Shown piece after piece: positions 7,577-14,327 of a stretch of 34,400 bases of DNA (the stretch's first letter is position 1; each line of letters begins with the position of its first letter). The translations under genes were made by a program, and so were the position numbers. Origin of the DNA: Spirochaetota bacterium (GTDB lineage Bacteria; Spirochaetota; UBA4802; UBA5550). The stretch spans positions 1-34,400 of the forward strand of contig JAKLIV010000022.1 in assembly GCA_022709405.1 (NCBI GenBank). Direction: 5' to 3'. The notes below the pieces were generated by a model. The model was not told the origin of the DNA. It did not search any database and saw only the letters and a list, made by a program, of their open reading frames with translations.

Positions 7577-9598
7577 TTACCCGGCCCGTACGGCGCGCTC
7601 GTAAATTCTGGCCGAGATGAACAGCGCGACGAGGTCCGGGTCGAGCTTTCCTTCATCCGCATCCTTCTTCAAAATCTCCAGCGTTTCATGAAGCGGTACG
7701 GCTTTCTTATAGGGCCGGTCAGTGGCCGACAGGGCGTCGTAGATGTCGACGATCGCCATTATCCGCGACTGGAGCATGGTGCTTTCCCTGCCGGCAAGGC
7801 CGTCCGGGTAGCCCGAGCCGTCGAGCTTCTCGTGGTGCCGCAGGGCGATCTCCGGGATATTCCTGAACTCGGGGGGCCAGGGAATCCGGCTCACGAAGTT
7901 GTAGGTGTGCACGACATGGCTCTCGATTTCCCGGCGCTCGTCCTCGTTGAGGCTCCCCTTCCTGATCGACAGGTTGGTCCGGTCGCGGTCCGACACCACT
8001 TCGAGCGCGTTGCCCTCGATGTCACGGCAGCCGAGCGCCTCAATGTCGGCGAGCATGGCCGAGAGCAGTTCTTCGGGATCATCGTCGGTGACCGCGGGCT
8101 CGTTCATGTTCACTATTTTCTCTTTTATAGCCCTGATGCCGTTCAGGAGCGCATCTCGCTCGGAAAGCATTTCGGCGAAAGATTCCGTTTTGACGTTCCC
8201 TCCCGGCCCGGGCCTGAGCCTTTCGATTTCCCGGTTGAGGCCGTCGATTTCGAGGCAACGGTAAAGAAAGTCGAAGCGGAGCTTCAGGTTCTCGAAATCC
8301 TTGGGGAACAGCTTCTTGGATTTCCGGAATATCGCCAGGTCTATGTAGACCTTCCCGAAATCGTGCAGCAGCGCCGCGAGCTCCAGCTCGCGCACCGCGC
8401 TTTCGGTGAAATTGTAGCCGCCTAAATACCCGTCCTTCACCTCGTTGACGGCGAGCGCCATCTCCCTGCACAGCCTCGCGACCCTGAATGAATGGCCCGA
8501 CGTGGCCGGATCGCGGGACTCAATGGCCGTGACTGAAGCCTTCACAAACTCCTCGAACTGCCTCCTTATCTGCTCTATAAGCCGGTTGTTTTCGATCGCA
8601 ACGGCGGCCTGTCCCGCGACCGCCTGCATCAGCGAATCGTACTTGGCGTCGAAGGCCACCACATAACGCCTGAAATCGTCGGGCGACTTCAGCGCGATCT
8701 CGAACGCCTCGTTTCCCGAAATGGTTTTCGATGAAGGGTTCTTTTTGCTGTTGATGAGCTGTATCACGCCGATTATCTCGTCAACATGGTTCCTCATGGG
8801 CACCACGAGCATGGACCTGCTTTCATAATCGTTCTGCCTGTCGAAGCTCGAATTGAACGAATACGGGGTCCCGACTGGCAGCGAATAGGCGTCAGGGATA
8901 TTGAGGACCTGGCCGGTGACTGCAACATAACCCGCGATCGATCCGCGGTCGATGTCGATCACGAACTCCTCCAGCGGTATATCGCGCGCAAACGTGTCGG
9001 AGAACTTGAACCGGAGCCTCTTTGTCCCGCGTTCATCCTCCTCGACGAGGTAGATGCTTCCGGCGTCGGCGCCGGTTATTTTCTTGCTCAGGAACAGTAT
9101 CAGCCACAGGAGGCTGTCAGGGTCTTTTTCGCTCGAAAGGGCCTTTCCTATGTTGATCAGGGATTCCTGGTCGCGCCTCACGTCCATGAGCATCGCAAGA
9201 TGCTCGTTTCTGATCGTCACGGCCTTGAAGTATTCGCGAAGCACCGACATCGTCTTGGCGACGATGAACCTGAAGTCGGCCCGTTCTATGCGGCCGGTCC
9301 TGAATTCGGAAATGTTCTGCAGGCCGTCAGAAGAGAAGCCGGAAAGGTCCGAGGCCGTGCCGATCAGCACAAATTGGTAGATGAGCGGCGTCTCCCTCGG
9401 CGATGACAGGCAATTCCGCACCAGACTGAATTCGTCCGCATGCGTAAATGCGACGACAAAATGCGGTCCGCTGTCCGCGCCGGCCGGGAGGGCTTTTATT
9501 TTAGCTTCGATTTCTTCGGCGGGGAGCACCATGCAGGCGCCCGGCTCGGGGATGTCTATCAGGCCAGCAGCCTTTTCTGTGATTAGTACGATGTCCAT
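7577..9598 (-). CDS. GAF and HD-GYP domain signalling protein
   Basis: This 673-residue cytosolic signalling protein probably hydrolyses cyclic di-GMP. Residues 1-125 form an unrecognised N-terminal domain, perhaps a degenerate receiver fold. A GAF sensor domain covers about 143-345 (GSIAGYVAVTGQVLNIPD, RSMLVVPMRN, IGVIQLINSK), and a linking helix follows. The HD-GYP domain has GHSFRVARL (His369), LLHDFGKV (His412-Asp413) and HHEKLDGSGYPDG (588-600). Between the HD pair and the GYP part lies an insertion of about 120 residues (430-550), rich in charged helix, that is not typical. No membrane segment is seen. The start at 9598 has no strong ribosome site, so an internal start is possible. Activity against cyclic di-GMP is inferred from the family. 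Confidence 0.9.
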   Translation of the reverse strand: MDIVLITEKAAGLIDIPEPGACMVLPAEEIEAKIKALPAGADSGPHFVVAFTHADEFSLVRNCLSSPRETPLIYQFVLIGTASDLSGFSSDGLQNISEFRTGRIERADFRFIVAKTMSVLREYFKAVTIRNEHLAMLMDVRRDQESLINIGKALSSEKDPDSLLWLILFLSKKITGADAGSIYLVEEDERGTKRLRFKFSDTFARDIPLEEFVIDIDRGSIAGYVAVTGQVLNIPDAYSLPVGTPYSFNSSFDRQNDYESRSMLVVPMRNHVDEIIGVIQLINSKKNPSSKTISGNEAFEIALKSPDDFRRYVVAFDAKYDSLMQAVAGQAAVAIENNRLIEQIRRQFEEFVKASVTAIESRDPATSGHSFRVARLCREMALAVNEVKDGYLGGYNFTESAVRELELAALLHDFGKVYIDLAIFRKSKKLFPKDFENLKLRFDFLYRCLEIDGLNREIERLRPGPGGNVKTESFAEMLSERDALLNGIRAIKEKIVNMNEPAVTDDDPEELLSAMLADIEALGCRDIEGNALEVVSDRDRTNLSIRKGSLNEDERREIESHVVHTYNFVSRIPWPPEFRNIPEIALRHHEKLDGSGYPDGLAGRESTMLQSRIMAIVDIYDALSATDRPYKKAVPLHETLEILKKDADEGKLDPDLVALFISARIYERAVRAG

Positions 9599-9772
9599 GA
9601 GACACGACGCCCTGCTTCAGGCATTATTGCTTAACTATATCCGTGCAGGGGCTTGAGTCAATGAAATTTTAGTATCGGCTCAACTCCGCGGCCAGGCGGG
9701 CCGATAGTATATATGGCGGGACCACGGCGGAGACGGAGTTGAACGGCGTCCGCGCCGTAGTCCGATTAATAC

Positions 9773-9802
9773 TTGACGGAACGGGAAGAATCCACCTAAT
9801 AG
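9773..9802 (+). promoter_or_regulatory. Candidate promoter for the 281-aa gene
   Basis: TTGACG (9773-9778) and TAATAG (9797-9802) lie 18 bases apart in the 279-base gap between divergent genes. The -35 matches five of six consensus bases; the -10 is weak. Just upstream is a short inverted repeat, ACGGCG and CGCCGT, at about 9743-9758. Confidence 0.35.
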
Positions 9803-9877
9803 GTCAACAGTATTACACCGGTTAAACGGGCCGTTTCCACGACAGATAACGCACGAGATGAACAACGGAGCTGACGA

Positions 9878-10723
9878 ATGCCCATCGATGAAAAAATCAA
9901 CATCAATGCAACGCTGGAGGAGATCGGCAAGGCGCTGATCAAGGCCCTCACGTACACCGTTTATCCGACCGAACGCCTCACCTATCTCCTGTCGGCGATA
10001 GACCAGATAACGGCCTCTCCCACCTATCTCATCGACTGCGAAATATATTTCCGGACCGCCGATCAGCGCGACCTGCTCTATTACATATCCAACATCCTTT
10101 ACAACCTCAAGACCCAGAGCGAGCTGCAGATGACCCCTGAGGAGATGAAATGGCTTGGAAGCGTATGGAAAAATTTCCTCGAAAGAAACATCACCTACCA
10201 GGGAATATTCAAACCCCTCGATGAAAGCCGCATCAAGTTCAGGTCGTATTACCAGATATCGGGGACCTTCATCAACCAGCTCGAGAACGTAAACCTCATC
10301 AAGGAGGAATTCATCGACAGCGCCACTCCGGAGAATACGCCGCTGACGAACATCGAGACCCTTTTCCAGTCGGTATCCGAGATCCTTTCCTGGATGAAGC
10401 CGACCTATTTCTTCATGCTCGATTATTATTTCGAGGGAGGCAAGGACCCCTCACCGGTCTCGTCCGACGCGAAGAGCGCGGTGAGGAGCCTGGCGAGTTT
10501 CGGCGCGCCGAAGTACACGTACTACGATATGACCATCGCCGCCTGCCAGTGCCTGGGCGTGCTCGAGGCCGCGTACCTCATCATGAAAAAGAAAAAGAGC
10601 TCGAAGCGCATCGTAAACATTGAAGGCAAGCAGAAGTTCCTTTCCACGTCAGAAATCTACACATACTACCTCAACCGTTTCGGCGAGATGAAGAAGGAGC
10701 TCGCGAAGCTCAAGCAGGGGTGA
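9878..10723 (+). CDS. Uncharacterised 281-aa cytosolic protein
   Basis: I do not recognise this protein. It is soluble, mainly helical and rich in aromatic residues (TYTVYPTERLTYLLSAID, YYFEGGKDPSP, YTYYDMTIAACQCLGVL). It lacks a signal peptide and membrane helices and ends in a lysine-rich helical tail (MKKELAKLKQG). Codon use is like the core genes and the frame is clean, so it is a real, established gene. GGAG lies about 10 bases before ATG. It diverges from the HD-GYP gene, so a shared role in signalling is possible but unsupported by sequence. Confidence 0.8.
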   Translation: MPIDEKININATLEEIGKALIKALTYTVYPTERLTYLLSAIDQITASPTYLIDCEIYFRTADQRDLLYYISNILYNLKTQSELQMTPEEMKWLGSVWKNFLERNITYQGIFKPLDESRIKFRSYYQISGTFINQLENVNLIKEEFIDSATPENTPLTNIETLFQSVSEILSWMKPTYFFMLDYYFEGGKDPSPVSSDAKSAVRSLASFGAPKYTYYDMTIAACQCLGVLEAAYLIMKKKKSSKRIVNIEGKQKFLSTSEIYTYYLNRFGEMKKELAKLKQG

Positions 10724-10777
10724 AGCCGCCCGCTAAGGGTTGCTTCATTGCCCATCATCGTCACTCGCAGGATCCTC

Positions 10778-11233
10778 TCATGTTTTCACTTTAAAACCGA
10801 TCTTTTTCTTCGGAATCTCTTCTCTGAGCAATTGTTTGATCGCTTCAAAGACAATCCTGAATTGATCATCATATTTACGTTCCATTGATTCAATCTTTCT
10901 GCGCAAATCTTCATGAGAAGACATCAACTGCCGCAGTCGTGCAAAAGCACGCAATATCTGAATATTGACCTGAATCGCCCGTTTACTGTTTAATACCGAT
11001 GAAAGCATGGCCACACCCTGTTCGGTAAAAGCCATGGGCGGATATTTCGCATATTTCCCCTGTTCTAAGGTGCCAATCTGGCATCTTAGAATTTCGCTGT
11101 ATTCATCCCTTGTGAGTTAAAACATAAAATCATCAGGGAAACGATCGATATTCCTGCGAGCCTGGAGCTTTAATTGACTGGTTTCAACCTCATAGAGTTC
11201 GGCAAGTTCGGAATCAAGCATTACCTTCATAGC
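10778..11233 (-). pseudogene. ORF6N-domain protein, broken by an internal stop
   Basis: The minus strand encodes an ORF6N-type protein, a phage- and mobile-element-associated putative DNA-binding family. The frame starts [15 protein letters not shown], continues [11 protein letters not shown], hits TAA, then resumes in the same frame with [17 protein letters not shown] and [18 protein letters not shown] to a normal C-terminal coiled-coil tail. In family members the stop position normally holds Glu (FELT), so a single GAA-to-TAA change explains it. The usual first 20 or so residues are also missing: directly upstream is a copy of the island's satellite repeat (11255-11303). The 3' part (85 residues from 11035) is still open and could be translated alone, but I call the gene inactive. 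Confidence 0.85.
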
Positions 11234-11254
11234 ATAATTATTATCCGCTGCTAT

Positions 11255-11303
11255 TTACTCAGAGCAAAATCTTGGCCACTATCTTTTTACAACCCATAAC
11301 GCG
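11255..11303. repeat. Satellite repeat, copy 1
   Basis: This is a 49-base unit starting TTACTCAGAGCAAAAT, then GGCCACTATCTT, and ending CAACCCATAACGCG. Related copies are at 11613-11660 and 13889-13934. It abuts the truncated N-terminus of the ORF6N pseudogene. Confidence 0.75.
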
Positions 11304-11392
11304 AACACGCTGACGATAAATCGTCCTGATTTCGCGCTCTCGTTCCGCTCGGCATCCTGCCTCGCTAATCTTTTTTGTGTGTTTGAGTACGA

Positions 11393-11615
11393 CGTCTTCG
11401 GTTTACTGCGTCCGCTCCGCACGGCTCGCGGCGTGCCCTATCCGGTGGAATTATCTGGTTAGAGACTGCGGATATCCGTCCGCGGCTGCCGCAGTCAATC
11501 GGCTACGTCCCTGTAGCCTCCACCTCTGCTTCCGGCATTCTCTGTGTGCATCACGCCCTCGGCCGCGCTGGGAGCGGACTCCGGCACGTTGCAGCACTTT
11601 CGACGTCGGTGCTTG
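11393..11615. repeat. Large island repeat, copy A
   Basis: This is the first of three direct copies of a structured element of about 225 bases (others at 12582-12806 and 13635-13859). Shared blocks include CTTCGGTTTACTGCGTCCGC near the left end, the hairpin GGCTAC GTCCCT GTAGCC (11501-11518), CTTCCGGCATTC, and GGGAGCGGACTCCGGCACG near the right end. The middle of copy A differs from B and C: it has its own inverted repeat, GACTGCGG (11464-11471) with CCGCAGTC (11489-11496). Open minus-strand frames across the copies are not conserved as protein and are not called. Confidence 0.85.
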
Positions 11616-11660
11616 CTCAGCGCAAGATTTTGGCCATGATCTTCTGCAACCCATAACGCG
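11613..11660. repeat. Satellite repeat, copy 2
   Basis: It begins TTGCTCAGCGCAAGATTTTG and ends CAACCCATAACGCG, directly continuing large repeat copy A. Downstream, GCTCAGAGTAAAA (about 11679-11691) repeats the start motif again. Confidence 0.75.
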
Positions 11661-11804
11661 GCCAGGATCGCGGTGCTCAGAGTAAAAATGATGTAAAAAA
11701 AGCGGCAAATGCATATCGGTATTGATATAAACAAATCCCACCTGAATAAAAGTAATTGCTTTTTTACCGTAAATTTATTAGCTTGACAATGTAAAGTTAT
11801 TAAT

Positions 11805-12108
11805 ATGGAAAAACGGAAAGCCCACTACTACCTATCCTTAATACGAGCCCTCATTACCCAGGGACGATATCATATAACCGCAACAGCCGTAAAAAGCGCT
11901 TATGAAGATTTCTCCCTGACAACCGGAGAGATACTTGATCATATACTGATACTGGTCCCGTCAGACCTGTAAAAATCAATGACAAGCCGATACGACCCGA
12001 CCCTGTGGCAGGACGTTTACCATAAAAAAGGTCGGAGTTCTTACCGCTTATATAAAATTACAAATACTCGATGATGAGACCGTGATAATCTCATTCAAGG
12101 AGAAATGA
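11805..12108 (+). pseudogene. mqsR: mqsR toxin, broken by a stop and a frameshift
   Basis: This is a remnant of the MqsR mRNA interferase, a RelE-fold toxin. Frame 1 starts MEKRKAHYYLSLIRALI, like E. coli MqsR (MEKRTPHTRL), and reads 55 codons to TAA at 11970-11972. It then continues KSMTSRYDPTLWQDVYHKKG, matching E. coli YKSMTTYSDHTIWQDVY. The stop therefore replaces the Tyr just before catalytic Lys56. After that a net +1 shift is needed to reach AYIKLQILDDETVIISFKEK, which ends exactly as E. coli MqsR does (SFKEK). The TGA at 12106-12108 lies 1 base before the antitoxin ATG. Two independent lesions mean no active full-length toxin, unless both are sequencing errors. Total length equals the family's (about 100 residues). 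Confidence 0.87.
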
Positions 12109-12109
12109 T

Positions 12110-12535
12110 ATGAAAGAAAAAAAATGGGTTGATTGCCCCTCCTGCGGGTCAAAAGGTTCGATGCTATACAGAAAAAACATCTCTGAAACATACTGCAATC
12201 CGGGCTATCATCCGATAACGGTTACCGGACTTGACGGTCATTTCTGCCGTGTATGCGATGAAGGCATATTTACGATAAAATCCAACAAGAAGATAGCATC
12301 ATCCATCGCAGAAGGGAAGGCCCTTCAGGATTCAGACAAAATCGTAGCCTCATCGATCACCGACGTCGATTCAGTGGCAAAGACCCTTTCGGTAACCCGC
12401 CAGCGCGTTCACCAGATGATGGACGAAGGCAAACTGTCGTACGTCTACGTGGGCAAAAACAGATTTCCAATCAAGGGTGACGAAAAATCCATTAAGCTGT
12501 TAAAGATGAGAATTAAAAAACGGTCCCATGGTTGA
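12110..12535 (+). CDS. mqsA: MqsA-type antitoxin
   Basis: This 141-residue protein follows the broken mqsR with the toxin-first order and tight spacing of mqsRA. The N-terminal zinc domain has C9-x2-C12 and C46-x2-C49, matching E. coli MqsA Cys3, Cys6, Cys37 and Cys40. The C-terminal half holds a DNA-binding helix-turn-helix (about residues 85-115, VDSVAKTLSVTRQRVHQMMD) followed by a basic segment (YVGKNRFPIKG). It looks more like an excisionase or MerR-type helix-turn-helix than the XRE domain of E. coli MqsA. MqsA normally binds the toxin with its N-domain and represses the operon with its C-domain. AAGGAG lies 7 bases before ATG, inside the toxin's 3' end. The frame is intact although the toxin is dead. 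Confidence 0.85.
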   Translation: MKEKKWVDCPSCGSKGSMLYRKNISETYCNPGYHPITVTGLDGHFCRVCDEGIFTIKSNKKIASSIAEGKALQDSDKIVASSITDVDSVAKTLSVTRQRVHQMMDEGKLSYVYVGKNRFPIKGDEKSIKLLKMRIKKRSHG

Positions 12536-12573
12536 AGGTATAATACTTCCCTTCCCTGGGAGTTGTAAGAGTG

Positions 12574-12821
12574 AATAACGCCTCGGGTTTACTGCGTCCG
12601 CTCCGCGCGGCTCTGGGCGTGCCTTATTGAAAGGAAATATCTTTTTAAGGCTGCGCAATAGCCCTCCGGGGCTGATGCTTGCCTTGTCGGCTACGTCCCT
12701 GTAGCCTCCGATTCTGCTTCCGGCATTCTCTGTGTGCAATCACGCCCGTGGCTGCGCTGGGAGCGGACTCCGGCACGCGGGTGCGGCTTTCGACGCTGGT
12801 GCTTGCCGAAATTTTGTTATT
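12574..12821. repeat. Large island repeat, copy B, with complementary ends
   Basis: The core (12582-12806) matches copies A and C. Copy B is bounded by AATAAC (12574-12579) and its reverse complement GTTATT (12816-12821), reminiscent of the outer simple sites of integron attC elements, although they do not fit the RYYYAAC/GTTRRRY consensus strictly. It fills the 319-base gap between mqsA and higB; no gene is seen in it. Confidence 0.8.
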
Positions 12822-12847
12822 GACATTTGTTAGCATATTTGCGAACA
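12820..12847 (+). promoter_or_regulatory. Candidate higBA promoter and operator
   Basis: TTGACA (12820-12825) is a consensus -35, with only a weak -10 (GAACAT, 12843-12848). It overlaps an inverted repeat, TGTTAGC (12828-12834) and GCGAACA (12841-12847), six of seven pairs, 6-base spacer. This is a fitting place for autoregulation by HigA. Confidence 0.4.
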
Positions 12848-12854
12848 TGATTAC

Positions 12855-13202
12855 ATGAGAGAAATCATCTATTATACCACATCAGACGGTAAATGTCCGG
12901 TAGAAGAGTTCTTTGATTCTCTCTCCGATAAAGTATTTCAAAAAATTTCATGGGTTTTGCGATTAATATCAGAGATTGAGGCCGTTCCAAAGACATACCT
13001 GAAAAAGCTGGCCGACTCCGAGAATATATGGGAATGCAGGATCCAGTATGGCTCAAACATCTACCGGCTATTCTGTTTTTTCGATAAAGGATCGCTGATA
13101 GTTCTGACGCATGGTATAATCAAAAAGTCACAAAAGACCCCATCCATTGAAATTAAAAATGCTGAAGCATACAAGAAAGATTATTTCCGGAGAAAAAAAT
13201 GA
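12855..13202 (+). CDS. higB: HigB-type toxin (RelE superfamily, Gp49-like)
   Basis: This 115-residue protein fits the phage-derived Gp49-like/HigB family of ribosome-dependent mRNA interferases. Visible family features are an N-terminal strand ([21 protein letters not shown]), helices with conserved KISWVLRLI, the central [18 protein letters not shown] strands containing the Arg and Tyr typical of the active fold, and a C-terminal [12 protein letters not shown] segment. It precedes and overlaps its antitoxin by 4 bases (ATGA), the usual toxin-first higBA order. The pair is AT-rich relative to neighbours and lies between large repeats B and C, consistent with acquisition as a unit. The frame is complete. 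Confidence 0.87.
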   Translation: MREIIYYTTSDGKCPVEEFFDSLSDKVFQKISWVLRLISEIEAVPKTYLKKLADSENIWECRIQYGSNIYRLFCFFDKGSLIVLTHGIIKKSQKTPSIEIKNAEAYKKDYFRRKK

Positions 13203-13471
13203 AACATTCAGATTATCTTAAAAAACGACTCAAGGCGAAACAAATTCCTGAAAATAAATTCTGGGACGGGTACGATGATTTCAAGATCGGAGTCATACTG
13301 AAAGAAGCACGTTTAAAATCGGGCATGACACAGGAAGAAGTGGCAAAAAAAATCAAAACGACGAAAAGCGTTGTATCGAGAATAGAAAATCATGCCGAGA
13401 ACATCACGCTATCAACAATCCAAAAATTCGCAGCAGCAGTTGGGAAGAATATCAGGGTAAGTATTATTTAA
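13199..13471 (+). CDS. higA: HigA-type XRE antitoxin
   Basis: This 90-residue helix-turn-helix protein would neutralise HigB and repress the operon. The XRE domain runs from about residue 35 to 88 ([47 protein letters not shown]). The N-terminal 30 residues ([18 protein letters not shown]) form the short leader seen in HigA partners of Gp49-like toxins. It starts within the toxin's last codons (ATGA overlap), so translation is probably coupled. It is followed by a GCAGGGC/GCCCTGC hairpin and the short palindromic repeats. Confidence 0.88.
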   Translation: MKHSDYLKKRLKAKQIPENKFWDGYDDFKIGVILKEARLKSGMTQEEVAKKIKTTKSVVSRIENHAENITLSTIQKFAAAVGKNIRVSII

Positions 13472-13486
13472 TGGTTTTTTTGTCTT

Positions 13487-13505
13487 GCAGGGCTTGCAGC
13501 CCTGC
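13487..13505. terminator. Hairpin after higA
   Basis: GCAGGGC TTGCA GCCCTGC has perfect 7-bp arms 16 bases after the higA stop. No T-run follows, so it is only a possible transcript end. Confidence 0.35.
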
Positions 13506-13507
13506 AC

Positions 13508-13602
13508 CCGCTCAGAGTAAATCTGTTATCTGTTGCTCAGAGCAACTTTCGGCGACAATATTTGCTCAGAGTAAAACCTTGTAAAACTGTTGCTTAAAAC
13601 AA
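13508..13602. repeat. Array of short palindromic repeats
   Basis: Four copies of the odd palindrome TTGCTCAGAGCAA or decayed forms start at 13508, 13533, 13562 and 13590, about 25-29 bases apart. The best copy is 13533-13545. Intervening sequences are unrelated, 12-16 bases long and too short for CRISPR spacers. The same motif starts each satellite repeat and occurs at about 13858-13870, next to large repeat C. Confidence 0.7.
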
Positions 13603-13634
13603 AAATGACTTATAACCGGATGATTAAAGTTGTT

Positions 13635-13859
13635 ACGTCTTCGGTTTGCTGCGTTCGCTCCGCGCGGCCTTGGGGCGTGCTTTATTCTATGGAAATATCT
13701 TTTTAAGGCTGCGCAATAGCCCTCCGGGGCTGATGCTTGCCTTGTCGGCTACGTCCCTGTAGCCTCCGATTCTGCTTCCGGCATTCACCGTGTGCAATCA
13801 CCCCCGCGGCCGCGCTGGGAGCGGACTCCGGCACGCTTGCAGCGCTTTTGACGCTGGTG
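13635..13859. repeat. Large island repeat, copy C
   Basis: This is closely related to copy B across its length, including the middle GGCTGCGCAATAGCCCTCC block that copy A lacks. Same orientation as A and B. It is followed directly by GCTCAGAGCAAG and satellite copy 3. The 856 bases from higA to the FadL gene contain only repeats and hairpins; no gene is seen. Confidence 0.85.
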
Positions 13860-13888
13860 CTCAGAGCAAGATAGCGGCTTACAATCTT

Positions 13889-13949
13889 TTGCTCAAAACA
13901 ATTTTTGCCACAATCTTCTGCAATAGATAACGCGAACAGGATGTTCGCG
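13889..13949. repeat. Satellite repeat, copy 3, ending in a hairpin
   Basis: The unit begins TTGCTCAAAACAATTTTTGC, then CAATCTTCTGCAA, and ends in ATAACGCG. It merges into a perfect hairpin, CGCGAAC AGGAT GTTCGCG (13931-13949). The equivalent spot after copy 2 reads CGCGGCCAGGATCGCG, a partly conserved hairpin. Confidence 0.7.
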
Positions 13950-14127
13950 TAGGGCGTGTCAATCAGGAGGATTATACACGCCCTAAACTGTTGATCCATT
14001 GATGCTGACGTGACGGAAGATTGCGGATGTATACTATTCCTGGATGTATGAAATTTCGGATGCTTTAAAGAAGGCTCCCCGCCGTATGAGGGGCAGGCCT
14101 CGCGCCACCTGAGCGATGGCTTTTTTG

Positions 14128-14228
14128 GCTACTTTTTTCGCCAGTGAAAAAAGTAGCAGAACACCGGCCCTGTTCAGGGCCACCCTCTGCCGAAGGTTTC
14201 GGCATCAATCCTGACCCGGTTCCGGGTC
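14128..14228. repeat. Cluster of four inverted repeats
   Basis: There are four perfect or near loop-free stems in a row: GCTACTTTTTTC / GAAAAAAGTAGC (14128-14157, 6-base loop), GGCCCTG TT CAGGGCC (14166-14181), GCCGAA GGT TTCGGC (14189-14203) and GACCCGG TT CCGGGTC (14213-14228). Such strings look like mosaics of dispersed REP-type elements. No gene is seen. Confidence 0.65.
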
Positions 14229-14270
14229 ATATCGAGCACAACCTTTACGGAGTCGACCTGGTCGGTCAGG

Positions 14271-14301
14271 TAAAAATAAAAAGGCCCGCGTTTGCGGGCC
14301 C
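14271..14301 (-). terminator. Intrinsic terminator of the FadL-like operon
   Basis: Read on the minus strand, GGCCCGC AAAC GCGGGCC is a perfect 7-bp stem followed by TTTTTATTTTT. It lies 27 bases after the FadL-like stop codon. Confidence 0.9.
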
Positions 14302-14327
14302 TTCTTGTCATATTGCAATCAACTTTT

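Noticed and set aside
7493..8425. 310-residue open frame opposite the HD-GYP gene
   Set aside because: It is antisense to clearly conserved HD-GYP motifs, and the translated sequence has no recognisable features.
11451..11741. Open minus-strand frames across the large repeats (also 12645-12848 and 13703-13999)
   Set aside because: Similar frames arise only because the repeats are similar DNA; they change frame and composition at the repeat edges and lack ribosome sites.
11804..12108. Working MqsR toxin through readthrough and frameshifting
   Set aside because: Two separate events would be needed and no slippery site or recoding structure is evident; decay is simpler.
13508..13602. CRISPR array
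   Set aside because: Repeat units are only about 13 bases, degenerate, with 12-16 base intervals and no cas genes nearby.
14128..14228. Structured non-coding RNA or riboswitch
   Set aside because: The stems are simple tandem palindromes, with no riboswitch core I recognise and no gene immediately downstream in a fitting orientation.
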